Origin: Smittium culicis
Lineage: Eukaryota > Kickxellomycota > Harpellomycetes > Harpellales > Legeriomycetaceae
Length of the DNA: 59,308 nucleotides
NCBI GenBank assembly: GCA_001970855.1
Contig: LSSN01000057.1
Location: 1-59,308 of the forward strand
Direction: 5' to 3'
The translations under genes and the position numbers were made by a program. Positions 36,827-48,773 of the stretch are shown here, piece after piece. A model generated the notes under the pieces. It was not told the DNA's origin, searched no databases, and saw only the letters and a list, made by a program, of their open reading frames with translations. Numbering within the stretch: the stretch's first letter is position 1; each line of letters opens with the position of its first letter.

Positions 36827-39800
36827 ATACAAGTTTATACCAATACTTTTTTTTTTTTTAAATTCTGACTTGATGTAAGATCCCCCCCCCCCCTAATTTT
36901 TTTTCATTCCTTCTCCCATCCTATTAATATAAAAAAATTTTTTGACTTTTTTTGTGTTATTCCATCTAATCTATACTTTTTTTTTTTCTTTACTTAATTT
37001 TGTTTTTTTTTCTGTGTTATTTATGAAATGGCTTTATATCAATTACCTAATTTCCCTTTGTTTTTAAATTCAAATAAATACAAGTCTATGACATTAAATT
37101 GGGGTAAGTTATTGATCTAGGTCGATAATTATCGATTTTTTGATAATCTGACCTTTGTTTAATATCTTATGCAAGTTTAGAGCATATACTATTCCATCAG
37201 TCAATAAGGTTCATGAAATAACATAAATTTTATTTTAACTATTATTTTGGTTATGCCTTCTTAGATAAAGATTGGAGTTTTTTTTCTTTTTCTTGAAAAT
37301 TAGCAAATATTTAGTATTTAAGAAAAAGTTTACGCTAATTTTTAAAGATTTTTTAGAAACTAAATCTAGTAAAATTAAATGCTTGTATTTTGATAAAACA
37401 TTGATTTGAAAATTTAGTATTTTTATAATTTATGAACTTTTATTTAATCTTTATATATATAATTTAAATTTTAACCCATTAATTTAATTATATACCCCTT
37501 TTATCTCTAAATTTTTATAATATGTTGTATATAAAATAATATTATTTCATAGCGAAACAGTAAAAAAAATTTTAATAATCACAAGTTCCTATCTCATTTA
37601 TAATATCGTGACCAGAATCTCAAAAAATATTATGAAAAAAAATCCTTGTACTATGAAGAGTATTTTTTGAGTAAGTAAAAAAAAGTTCTGTATACAGTAA
37701 ATTAAGTTTAAATCTCCTTAATTCGATTTTTTTGTCAAAATAACAACAAAAAATAAAAAAAATTTCCAATAATGTAATACACTTTCATTACTAACATTAT
37801 ACTAATAAATAAACGGGTATGTATATAAAAACATATCTATTACTCCAAAAATATACGTATTATAATTTAAACTAAAATTTTAGGAGTAAAATCATTTGAT
37901 TAAATATGAGCTTGCCTTTTTTCAAAAATCGATGTCTAGCTCAAAACAATAATATTAAATACAAATTGGATATCTCTATTCTATTTGAAAGTACTGCGAT
38001 AAACGAACCTATCAAATCATCTTAAAATATCTATTCATAACAAATATAGCATAAAATAGCTTTATATCCCTATTAGTGGATATATGATATTTTAAAGCCT
38101 ATGAATACTGTAGTTGTTGGTCACCTCTACAGCCAAAATTTGGGCAAATTCAGAGGCAATAACCAAAAAAAAAAAAAAAACTTTACCCTCAGAGATTATG
38201 GGAATAAATGTAAGAAAAAAATTTTCCAAAAATTCTATTATAAACCAATCTCGCTAATGGAAAAAATTTCGGGCGCGAAAATAACAGGAAACTTATTTAA
38301 AGTGAGGGGAGGGGGTGTGGCGCTTTTAAGCTTGAATGCAAAATCCAAGACCAAAGTACATACTTCAAACTAGCTTTCGAGAGTTTAATTGAAGAATTTG
38401 GAGAAATCAAATCTTGATTTGATATCTATACTAAGCGTACAATAAATCTATTTAAATTTATTGATAAAGAAAAAAAAAAGCAAACAAAGAGCAAAAAAAT
38501 ATTTTAAATGGAATCAAATTAGTGTTGATTTCCTTGATACATCATAATACAATGATGAAAATAAATTTATTTAAAAAACATCGTATAATTGAATGAGTGT
38601 ATGACAAGTAGCCCAATATTATGATTCTTTAAAATAATAGGGAAAGTAATTGATATTACGGTTCTTCAAATTAAAAATTTTAGCTCATACCCCTCGAACA
38701 GCATAAAAGTTTTAATAAAACTAAAAAAAGAGACCTAACTCCCATGCCATTGAAAATATATGTCACCAAAGTATTATTGATTTGGAAAAGGTGAACAGTA
38801 AATTTACTTTCTGAAAGAAAATTGATAATTGGAAATATGAATTTCCAGCAATTTAACTAAAAAAAGAATATAAAATGAAAAGAACTCGTGAATCAAATCA
38901 AATCAAAAAAATGTAATCAAAAAATTTTTTATTTAAAAATTCACTGAAAACAATAAAAAAAAAAATACATAAAAAGTCGTACCCACAATAAATAACGAGT
39001 TTAAAGGTAAAAAAACAGTAACGATTGAAATCTTATATCTTGAATCTTGTAATAAAAATAAAATAAGAAGGTGTAATAGAAGCAATTTTACTTCACCATA
39101 AATACCTGAAAGAGATTCGAGTATAATACCCATGGAAACTAAATTGATAAATTTACCTGATTCTGTTAATTTTATCATGAGAGAAAAAATAAAAATGCAC
39201 AATAGAGATAATCTTATAGCATTATTAGAAAGAAATTGATAAGATCACTATAGTCCAAAAAAACTGAAGATATGGAGGAAATAAAAATAAAAATAAGAGA
39301 AGAGATAAAATCGAATCAAGATGAAAAAAATATTATAAATAAATAATCTACAATATCTGATGTACTTAATTACAAGGCGACCAAATATGACTCTTTTGAA
39401 GAAATTAATAATGCTAATTGCTTTTTAGATACAGATGAACCCGAAGCTGATTATAAAAAATAGCTAGTAGCAAAATAGTAAATAGAATTTATGAATAGAA
39501 ATCGATCTCAGGGATCAAATTTAGAAATCGGGGTTGATGATTTCGTGTATGAAAAGTAGAATATCTCTTAACGATCTAAGAATAAAAATAAAAGCTCCAT
39601 AAAAAAAAAGTTAAAGAAAAAAAAAAAGAAAAATCAACTAAAATAACTATGTATATCTTCAACGTTATAGCTAAAAATTAAAAATTAAAAATACTCCTTG
39701 CTTACCTAAAAATACTCATTAAAGCAGACTTTTTATACTTTCAATGAATTAATATAAAAAGTCAAGATAAAGAGTTCTGGTCAAACAGCTAGGTCAATAA

Positions 39801-41562
39801 AGTGATTTGGCCAAAATAAACCGAAACAATAATAAATATTGACCTATATAAATTAATCTATAATTGGATAATTTTTGAAGGAAAGATTAGCATAGCCAAA
39901 ATAAAGACATCAAACCACTAAAAAGAATCTTCAATTTATGCGACACTCTTTTCAGGACAAAAAAATTGCAAACAAATCAAAACTACCATATAAAAAAATT
40001 TAAAAACCTAAATAAAATACTTATAAAATTAAATTATGTTTAGAATACAGTGCATAGTTATATTATGATATAACCTTTTTGCTAACCACGGCGGATATCA
40101 AAGAACTAGGAAGGTAGGTGAAGATGACTTCGATATTGTTCTAATGTAGCAAATTTCCTACATTTATCTATTCCAGAATATACTGCAAAGTTATGGGGGG
40201 GAATTTCAAGAGTTCCCGAAAACCTCAAGTACCTCAGTATAAATTTATAATCTGTTTCAGTTACTCTTATGTTGGTAAATCTTTTTTATGCATCAAATAC
40301 TGTTTTATTAGCGCAAGTAATTCTTGGGATCTCACGAGTTACCATCCTTTAGTCCTATGAAGCCAATGTTAAACTAGTCCCACATTACAATCGTCAAACC
40401 TTAAAAAAAACATGGAACATGTTAAAGCTCAGTAAAGGCATATGCTGATATAGAAAAAGTTAAAATGGCTAAACTCTAAAAAAAAGGTTTTATAGTGTAT
40501 AAAAAAACGATTATCAATTAGAAATTTTAATCATTGTGCGGAAAACTCAATAGCTATTGTTTGAGACGATGTTGGCGAATTTACAGTAGGAATAAGCATG
40601 AAAAATGTTGAAAGCTGTAAGAAAACCTTGTAAATGATTAAGTTTATCCCTGGCCCACAAGATTTTTGGTTCATTGAATGAAGCAAGTTATCTTATATAT
40701 TTCGATGATAAGCTTAAATTTTATCCATTTATCAATATAAACAAAAAGAGTGAAAATATAAAAGTGAATTTATTTATTTATAAAACGAGAAGTGAGCATT
40801 ATTCCAAAGAGGGCTAAAAAATATTGTAATAGGCTTATTAGGCAGGCTGTTCATTGTATCAAGGACCTTTTAAATCAATTCGCTGTAATATTGGATATTG
40901 ATTCTGATAAATTTGTAGGAAAAAATATATTCTCTACAATAGATATTTCGATTCTATTTGTAAAACATGCTAATAACCAAACTAGTGGAATAGTAAGCCA
41001 ACTAGATATATCTGGACAAATTATACTTTAAATTTACTCCAGTAGTATCCCAGTATGCAAATAATTATATTTGAAAGGTAATTTTAATCATGAATGAAAA
41101 AAGTTATCAAAAAACAATTCAAAATGAGGTAGAATTTTGATTACAAAAAGTCTAAAAAACGATTTTATTAGATATCCATTATGCAATCAAACTCCTTTTC
41201 AAAGAAATTCTTGGAGTTATTTTATTGGTAAAATCAAAAAAATAAGTTTTTTAATCTCTGAAAAAATTACTTCTAAATTAGTCGATGTAGAATATCCTAG
41301 ATTTGAAGATATCGGCGCGATCGAAATACATGGAGTATATGCTTAATAAATTCGATTTCGAAATGGGATCATCGAAATGAAATCAGAACATAGACCAAAT
41401 CGAATTTCAAGGACTGAAAAAAACGAGAAAAGCTGATAATGGAATAAATTTTGATAATGATAAAAGTGTCATGAAAATAAGAGATAGTTTCTAAATTCAT
41501 TTTTTATACTCTAAAATAAGTAAAAAAAAGACAATAAAATTAAAAAAAATAAAATAAAATTT
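36827..41562. other. non-coding AT-rich region upstream of LINE domains
   Basis: It starts with a 12-base C run (36882-36893) and T runs that form the 3' flank of the SNF2 gene. After that no gene is supported. Stretches from about 39.3 to 41.3 kb (for example 40,792-41,031 and 41,137-41,346, neither beginning with ATG-type context) are broken open runs in plus sense upstream of LINE endonuclease and may be the 5' ORF of that element. This is inference from position only. Confidence 0.5.
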
Positions 41563-42205
41563 AAAATCGCTGCTTGGAGCGTTAACGACCTATCTAAACT
41601 TCCAAGCTATCACTTAATTCAAATTATTGTAAAAGCGAAGTCAAGTCATATATCATTTAATAAAAGAAACTAAAATTTAAGGTAAAAAGAAATCCTATTG
41701 GACTAAATATTGTAATTTTCAAGCGATTATGTCAAAATAATCATCCATAATAATAAAAAATGATATATGCAACGAATATTATAACTCTATTTAATGGAAG
41801 AATTTATATTGCTACGCTAAAAATTGACAAAAAAAATTTCCAAATTATAATGGTTAAGGTTTATTTCCTTTGAGTTTTAGATTATTGGGCAAATTTTGAC
41901 CTGTTTTAAACCTATCGTTAGAATACAGAGAAAATATGATAATATTTGATGATTTCAATATGGCTGAAAAAAAGTCTCATATAGATGGACACCCAATAAA
42001 AAACCAAGAAACTGGATTTAAATATCCGCAATTCTAGAGAATCTAGAATAGGAAATTTTATATGAATACCCTAAAAAAATACAATTGGGCTTCTAATACG
42101 AATCATAAGATCGATAAAATTGAATCCAAAATATGAAGCTAAAAACTCTACCAGATTTAAACGACCAAAATTCTGGTCACAAATTAATCTTTTCGGTTAT
42201 TGAAG
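41563..42205 (+). pseudogene. APE-type endonuclease of LINE (with stops)
   Basis: Conserved blocks in family order: the N-terminal K-I-x-x-W-N-V-N-x-L block (here AAWSVNDL), the GDFN block (here DDFNM) and the terminal SDH block (here SGH with HKLIFSV). Between them frames shift and stops occur. Catalytic positions are altered: SDH lost its aspartate and GDFN lost its glycine. Confidence 0.75.
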
Positions 42206-42679
42206 TTTTTTTTTTTTTTAAAAAAAACGGATTTTATTTATTTATTTAATAGTAGCTTATGGTTATTGAAGTTAATCAAAAAATATCCCAAATAATGTGA
42301 ATAATTGAATGATAAATTTGAAAAAAATAAAGAAATTTGTGTTTATAGATGGTGTAAAAAACATAATAAGAACCCTTATGTATGAAAATTTAGACTCACT
42401 TAGTAGATTGATATTAAACTTCTAGGCATAGAATATGGCAAAAAAAAAAAATCGATTAAATTTCTGAAAAAAATAAGAAAAAATCTCAATTAATTGAAGC
42501 TTCCGATCAGTATAATTGAAGATAAAAAGGTAGTAGAGGACTCACCAGCAAATAAGTCATCAGAACCTGAAGATCGATCTTATGAGTACTATAAAAGGAT
42601 CGTTTATTCAGTTTCTCCGCTGGTGGGTAAAGTATGTAATGAATAAAACCGAATTAATAATTTAAACAGCACAAATTAA

Positions 42680-43880
42680 TTTCTGGATCCCAATCTGGTT
42701 TCATTAAAATTATAGTAATATTTGACAACGTTAGATGCATAAATTTTAAAACTGAAATATCCAACCCCCCCCCCCAATAAAAAAACGAGGTTTTAATTCA
42801 TTTAATCAGGAAAGGATTAATTCAGGATCAATTGGATATTTCTCAAAAAAATCATAAAAAAATTTAAATTTGAAGATAGAATCGCAAAATTGATAAATAA
42901 TATTTGTCCAGGTTTATAAAAAAATTTAAAATCAATAGGAATCTCATCAATAAAATAATAATAACAATAATAATTAAGTTAAAAAAACATAAAAAATTTT
43001 CACCTATACTAAAAATATAATAATTGAGCAGTTTTCGATAAAAATTAAATATATTTTCTTGGAATTAAATTCAATTAAATTTGACTAAATCCATTTTCCT
43101 ATAAATAAGATACAGCTATAAGGATTTTCAATGAATTATTCTTTATAACTGTCGTAGATAAATATCACGACAAAGAAAGATAAGTATATCCTGAAACTAC
43201 AAAGAAACTATTAAGTAAATCAAATTTCTTTGAAATCAGATTTAATAAAAAAAAATCAACAACAAAAAAATTTCATTTATCTTATAATAACATTGTTAGT
43301 ATGTTTATTAATAATCGAGCCCAAAAGAAAAATCCCTAGTGAAAAAATATGATATACACAAAAGCTAGGTGGAGAAAAGGGAATTCTTCGACATAATAAT
43401 TAGAGGGATCATTGATCACCACTAATGCGCAAAAAATCCGAAAATAAACGTCGATAATACTCTATGCGTTCTTTTAGGTAGCCCTGATTTTGAGATGATT
43501 ATTTTCCTATATTATTAATCGTTACTCATATAAATTACTAGGCATTATTTTAACAAAAATTGGATAGAAAATTGCGGCGTGGTAAGAAAATAACCTATTT
43601 TATGGAAAAAAAATTAAAAATATTGGAAAGATACGAAAATATCTTTAAAATGCAAGGTTTTATTGGAAAAACCCTTGCTATTAAAAATTTGGTAAGCGTC
43701 ACATTTTATCCCTTTAAATAAAAAATTTACCAAAAGTGCTAATAACGCTATTAAAGATTTTTTATGGTTCAATAAAAATTCGAAAAAGAAAATCAAACTA
43801 TTAGCATTTCCAAAAGAGTTTGAATATTTGAGATTATTGGATTTTAAACTAAAAACTGATTACATATTTTCAAAATGAAT
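42680..43880 (+). pseudogene. reverse transcriptase and C-terminal part of LINE
   Basis: The YxDD site is replaced by YNN. The LGI box (YKLLGIILTKIG), the downstream GxxIGKTLAIK segment (usual LSLAGR.-type) and the FLW....KKKI.LL..PKE segment are recognisable in different frames. An 11-base C run at 42,765-42,775 interrupts the region. The segment 43,158-43,386 has an inverted copy at 14.9-15.3 kb. Confidence 0.75.
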
Positions 43881-43990
43881 CGTCATCATGTCCTTGTCAA
43901 AAAAATTCTGGTTTCTTAAAGTTATAGAGGACACGATGAATAACTTAATCCGCTAAAACAAAGAAAAAATAAAGCTAACTTAATGGATAC

Positions 43991-46209
43991 TATTATTAAC
44001 AGAAATTTAATTTAAAAAAACGCATGAAACTCGCAGTTATGGAAAAAATCTTTCACAGGTATAGAGAAAATTAGTAAATCTAATTTTGGACTAATTTTTA
44101 AGTCAAGTGTAGTTTTCATAGACGATTTTGTTAAAATCAGACTGTAAAAAATCGTTCTTACATAGAACAAACAGATAAACTGCAAGACTTAAAACGCACA
44201 TTGTTAACATCAAAAAACCATTGTAAATATCGTTGGCCAACTTCACATAGTAATTTGGTAAAAAAGTCAAACCAAATAAAGTATTTAAACAACTGCTTTT
44301 CCTTTATTAGAAAATAAATTCGTTTAATCTGTTAAAATTTTAAATATTTACTCATTTCTTTATTCACTAGTTTCTCAATAGTATTAGCTGAAAAAAAATA
44401 TCAATCCTTATAGCTCTAGTCTCGCTCTTTACAACAGATTAGATGCACTTATTACAAGAATCTGTCATTACATGGCATATCCTCATTTTATAACCTAAAC
44501 ACTACGAAATGCTAGTCAGGGTTAAGATCTCTAATTTATGATATAACCAATAAGCACCTCTCAAAATTAGATTTTTATATAATTTTTGTTAATAACTCTA
44601 AATCCACCTTAAGTTTTATTCAATAATTTCCCCTCTCACTATACCTTCTTAGTATTTATCTTATTGCGTTTTATTCTGTTTCTAAACTTATTTTTAATTT
44701 AAAATAATGTCTTGAAGTAACTCTACACCCAGCTAAAATTAAAATATAACGTAAAAAAATGAATAGTTTGATAAATATAAAAATCAAAGAAAGAAATAAA
44801 ATTTTATTTCCTCTTACTAATTAATTTGAATTTTGAATTTATCATTGAAATTTTGATTATAAACAACCCAGAATTAATTATTTAAACATATTAAGAAAAT
44901 AATTATAATAGAGATGAATACGATACGACATAATAAATGATAAATGATAAATGATAAATCATTTGCAAATATTATTTATATTAATATTTTTAAAACAACT
45001 TTAATAGTCTAAATTTTATGATCGCACTCTAAAAATTATTATTGAAAAGATTATAACAACTTTATTTTAGTTTTAAAATTGGTTTCTATAATAAATAGAC
45101 ATTAAAATACACCAAAGTGTTACGGGTATCTAAAAGCCTGTGAATTTCTAAATACTTATTATAATTTAAAGCTTTAAGTGTAATACTTTGGCTTTTTTTG
45201 TATTTTTTTTCGAAAATCCCAAAAAATTATTTCTAAGCATCAAATCTTATAATAAAAGTCCTTAATTGGAAATAAAAATAGTGGTTATTACTAAAGCTCT
45301 ACCCATTGAATAGGTACTATTCTAATCAATTTCGAAGTTCAAGTAAAAATAGATCTTAGTATGACAAGATTATAATGGTATAAATTAAGAGAAATTGATT
45401 GTAAAATAAAAATTATATGGCTTAAAAATGATTTTTTGACCACTATGATTTCTTTGAACTTTTAAAACCAGATTTTCTTTATATTGGGAAATACTTAAAT
45501 CCTATTTTAACCCGATCTTTCAATATCTATAAAATATCATTTTAGGTCAAGCAATTTTAGTATTGAAAGTTGCCTTAATTTTAATAATATTTTCCTAAAA
45601 ATATTATTAACCATCCTTAACCTCTTTTAAATTATGGATATTAGGATAAATAAATTTATGAATCGAAGATAAAGCCTTATGACAGAATTGATTGTTTTTC
45701 AGACAATTCCACAACAGTAGATTAAAGAAAACTAGAACTGTGAATAATTAATAAAATATACTATTTATTTTATAAATATAACCATTAAAGTTTTTTTTTG
45801 TTTAATTATTATGCAATAGTACATAAAATTTTTTTATATATTATCATTATTTTTTATTGCTAAAATTATTTAATTTGAGGTTTATACGAGCATCTGGTTA
45901 AAGCATTCGAACTTGTAGTTTGTAGTCCAATAATAAAAATAATTTTCGATTAGCTCGTGAGCTAGATTTCAAACAATTATTAGTTGACAGAAAATGATTT
46001 ATTTTTTGAAAAAATTTATGGATATATTAAAGTAATGAGCAAGTATTTCAGAATTATTTTACTTTCTTGATAAAAAAAAATAAAGAATTTATAACGATTA
46101 TAGTTAGTACTGACAATAAAATAAAGTATTAGATAAACGAGTTATTGATACAGTTTATTTACAAGAATTATTTAATATTTACAAGGTAAAAAAAAATTGG
46201 CAGTGTAAC
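43991..46209. other. non-coding AT-rich region
   Basis: No protein gene was found. It contains a 9-bp tandem repeat (ATAAATGAT, about three copies, 44,936-44,962) and a tRNA-like relic at 45,886-45,958. The last 150 bp form the 3' flank of the SWT1-like gene. Confidence 0.5.
45886..45958 (+). pseudogene. tRNA-Thr(UGU)-like relic
   Basis: Exactly 73 nt lie between acceptor-like strands ACGAGC (45886-45891) and GCTCGT (45953-45958), which pair perfectly. A D-arm-like TCTGGTTAAAGC follows, then an anticodon stem-loop CGAA-CTTGTAG-TTTG with anticodon UGU. The T arm is missing its stem, and the B-box-like TTTTCGATTAG is displaced next to the acceptor. It is probably a decayed tRNA-Thr copy; chance is possible in AT-rich DNA. 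Confidence 0.4.
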
Positions 46210-47835
46210 TTAGTCGCTTATAACTATCAATTCGGTATCATTAGGGGATGTTACACTATCTTTTGAGAATTGCCTGGGATTTCCAGACAATTTAATAGAG
46301 CCGAAGTGAGTTTTAGGGTGGCTATTTGGGGGTTTAATGTGATTATTTGTTGGTTGCCTAATATTAGAGTATTCCAAATCAGAATCACTTGAGTATACTA
46401 AAGGTTCAGTAAATTTATTTAATGGATAATCTTCAGAGAAGTTTTGAGCATTAGTTTCACTAAATAGGAGTGTATTGTGTGTGTTTGAGTTTGGGAATAA
46501 TTCCGAGTTGGACGAAGAGTTTGAAATCTCACTGCTTAGAAATTTAGATTGGGGGTATTTGTGATATACTTTAACAGGGTTAGTGTGGTCAAAAGTTTCA
46601 GAGCTAAGATTTTGTGGCGACATTTTTGGGCCAAGATCGGTAGCTTTACTTTTGAAAAGTTGGTTAGTACTCAAGTAATCATCAATGTCAAAATCAAAGC
46701 GAGAGCTGCTGTCAGATAAATGCGAGTATTTTTTTGTAGAGACATCAGAGGGTATTTTAGATGTTAAAGAGCTATTTTTATTTTTAAAATGAACTTTGGG
46801 AAGAGATTTGCTTTTATTATAATTGAGCAGTTCATTATGGGGTATGTGATCAGTAGCAAAGATAGAATCACTGCTATGTAATTTGCTGCTGGTAAAGTAG
46901 CGAGAATTGGAGTTATTGGAATTATTAGAAACGTTTTTGTAATTATTTGAGTTAATTGCAGATGTAATGTGATTTTTAAGAGTGGGTATATGCATATTAT
47001 TCAAACTGGATTTATTGTGATCTGATGACAAAGGAGAAGAGTCTGGATTACATGATTTAACTTTTTTTTTTGCATTAACTATACGAAGGGATTTGGAAGA
47101 AGTTGGAATGTTTCGAAGAGAAATGAAAGGGGTATCTTCATCAGAATCTTCTAGTAGGGAGATAATTTCGCTTGAAACTTTTCGTTTTAAATTAGGGGCA
47201 TTATTTTTTTCGTGATGATTATTTGAATTATAATTAGGGTTATTTTTTGCTAGATTAATTGAATGGGTATCAAGAGAGTGTAAAGATCGTAGTTTGGACA
47301 AAAAGGAATCAATAGAATCGCCATGAGCCCCTATAGCTTGTACTTGGTTTATCTTTGCTTTTAAAGTTAAATTGTTATCGTAAGTTAGTAAGGCGACTTT
47401 TTTCTTCTCACATACCATAAAGTATCTACAGCAGTCTAAAATTAAATCGTCGGGAACGGTGTTCAAGTTGCTTTTTAAGAGAGTTTCGTCAATCTTCTGA
47501 CCTCGTAGATAAGTATTTCCGCTATTATGGTTTAAAAAAGAGATTGCGTCTTTGGCTTTAAAATGAAGTCCTTTACCGCCGCTATAATCGGCAAGGGAGC
47601 TTTTAGATGATCTAGAAGAGTTTTTTAGAGATCTTTGGCGTCTATTCCTGGTGCGTTTGTGGATTCCGTCAAGCTCGCCGATAACAACGAAAGGGACAAC
47701 AATTTGAAACTCGAGTAGATTTCGAATCATAATTTCGGTGAATAGGCTTTTTAAGAATAGAAAGCTGTGAAGAAAGTAGTTAGTGTCAACAACTATTGCA
47801 ATATTTTCACTGATATTGTTTCTTTTTGAGCTCAT
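46210..47835 (-). CDS. SWT1-like PIN-domain endoribonuclease
   Basis: The 541-residue single-exon protein begins with a PIN nuclease domain (residues about 10-175). Acidic residues of the active site are visible: Asp17 in VVDTN, Glu54 in GELDGI, Asp129/130 in PDDLIL and Asp153 in LLTYDNN. The arrangement VPFVVIGELDGI, DLILDCCRYF, LLTYDNNLTLKAKI matches SWT1, a nuclear RNase linked to mRNP quality control at the nuclear pore in yeast. A basic Arg/Ser-rich insert (60-80) lies in the PIN domain. The remainder is Ser/Asn-rich and probably disordered, with two SUMO-interaction-like motifs (EIISLLEDSDED around 230 and ELIVISD at the very C-terminus). The fungal SWT1 C-terminal helical domain is not recognisable. 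It is transcribed divergently from TRM13. Confidence 0.8.
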   Translation of the reverse strand: MSSKRNNISENIAIVVDTNYFLHSFLFLKSLFTEIMIRNLLEFQIVVPFVVIGELDGIHKRTRNRRQRSLKNSSRSSKSSLADYSGGKGLHFKAKDAISFLNHNSGNTYLRGQKIDETLLKSNLNTVPDDLILDCCRYFMVCEKKKVALLTYDNNLTLKAKINQVQAIGAHGDSIDSFLSKLRSLHSLDTHSINLAKNNPNYNSNNHHEKNNAPNLKRKVSSEIISLLEDSDEDTPFISLRNIPTSSKSLRIVNAKKKVKSCNPDSSPLSSDHNKSSLNNMHIPTLKNHITSAINSNNYKNVSNNSNNSNSRYFTSSKLHSSDSIFATDHIPHNELLNYNKSKSLPKVHFKNKNSSLTSKIPSDVSTKKYSHLSDSSSRFDFDIDDYLSTNQLFKSKATDLGPKMSPQNLSSETFDHTNPVKVYHKYPQSKFLSSEISNSSSNSELFPNSNTHNTLLFSETNAQNFSEDYPLNKFTEPLVYSSDSDLEYSNIRQPTNNHIKPPNSHPKTHFGSIKLSGNPRQFSKDSVTSPNDTELIVISD

Positions 47836-48773
47836 TTAAGGAGATACTATGCTGAATTCTGATCGCAGTAGAGTAAAAATCAGTTAGTCTCTAATATGAG
47901 TTTCCTCTATGTTTAGTAGGCTTAAGCTTAAAGAGTATAACTAGCAAAATGCTTTACACTTTGAGGCCTTATAAGTTTTCAGCAAGTTCATTGGGAGGTA
48001 ATTAATGTGTAATATAATTGGCCTATTTTTTTGTAACTAACGAATGAATGTTATAATTTTGAGCTTTTTGTTTTTCTTTTTTTGTTGATTGGATTACTGG
48101 CCCAGATAGAGTTTTTTCTTTTTACATGAGAGGTTCAAATAATATTTATAGAATTAAGCCATAGAGTAAACAGGAATTCATATCATTTGAAATTATCTGA
48201 AGCGGTTGGTCTAATTTTAAATAAATTTTATTCAATCGTATTTATTCGTGTCAAAAAATAAAATAGGCTTTTTTAAACTTTTCAATGGGCGGTATAAAAA
48301 ATTGAAACTCCCATTTCTATCCAACTGAAGCCAATAAAAAAGTTAAATTTCAGATTCAATTTAGTTATTGGTTATATAAAAAAAATCAGCAAATGGGTAG
48401 ACTGCTAATCAAATACCTGCGAATATTAAAAAATAGTAATAGCTGATTTAATGTGAGATAAATTTCATTAGATTTTGGTTTTTTCTTGAATATTAACCAT
48501 TTATTGGCTAATCAATACTTTTCTTGCTTTTTTTTTTTTATAAGTAAATTATAAACTAATAATTGCTTTACAGAAAATCGCCTATTTTTATTGCAACTAT
48601 CCATATAATATAAAAAATAATTTTTAATAATCAAATAAGCGCTTCCAGCTATAATATATTCAATTGATCTATCAAGTTTTATTCCAAGCTACCCATTACA
48701 ATATATACACAAGGGAGATTTCTTTATTTATATCTAAATTCAAAGCTTCCCTTAAAAAATAAAAACATTCAGT
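47836..48773. promoter_or_regulatory. divergent promoter region between SWT1-like and TRM13
   Basis: 938 bp separate two genes transcribed away from each other, so both promoters must lie here. It contains ATTGG/CCAAT boxes (for example near 48,332 and 48,367) and two copies of GCTAATCAA (48404 and 48507), both followed closely by TAC. No further gene was seen. Confidence 0.55.

Larger units (their letters stand above)
41563..43990 (+). mobile_element. decayed LINE (APE endonuclease + reverse transcriptase)
   Basis: Plus-strand pieces follow non-LTR retrotransposon order. The endonuclease begins KIAAWSVNDL (41563), has IIFDDFNM near 41,947 in place of GDFN, and ends with SGHKLIFSVIE near 42,190 in place of the SDH box. 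The reverse transcriptase shows a QSGF-like site near 42,695, SYNNIVSMF near 43,284 where Y-A-D-D is expected, YKLLGIILTKIG near 43,530, and later GFIGKTLAIKNLVSV and IKDFLWFNKNSKKKIKLLAFPKE, the post-RT region of L1/Tad-like elements. Many stops and frameshifts make it dead. Boundaries are approximate, and the 5' ORF probably starts upstream. Confidence 0.8.

Noticed and set aside
36882..36893. 12-base C run as a regulatory G-quadruplex signal
   Set aside because: A single homopolymer after the stop codon is more likely slippage; a similar run lies in the dead LINE at 42,765.
38101..38373. 90-codon open stretch upstream of the LINE
   Set aside because: Contains a long A run giving poly-Lys, and no recognisable domain; could be part of a LINE 5' ORF but this cannot be shown.
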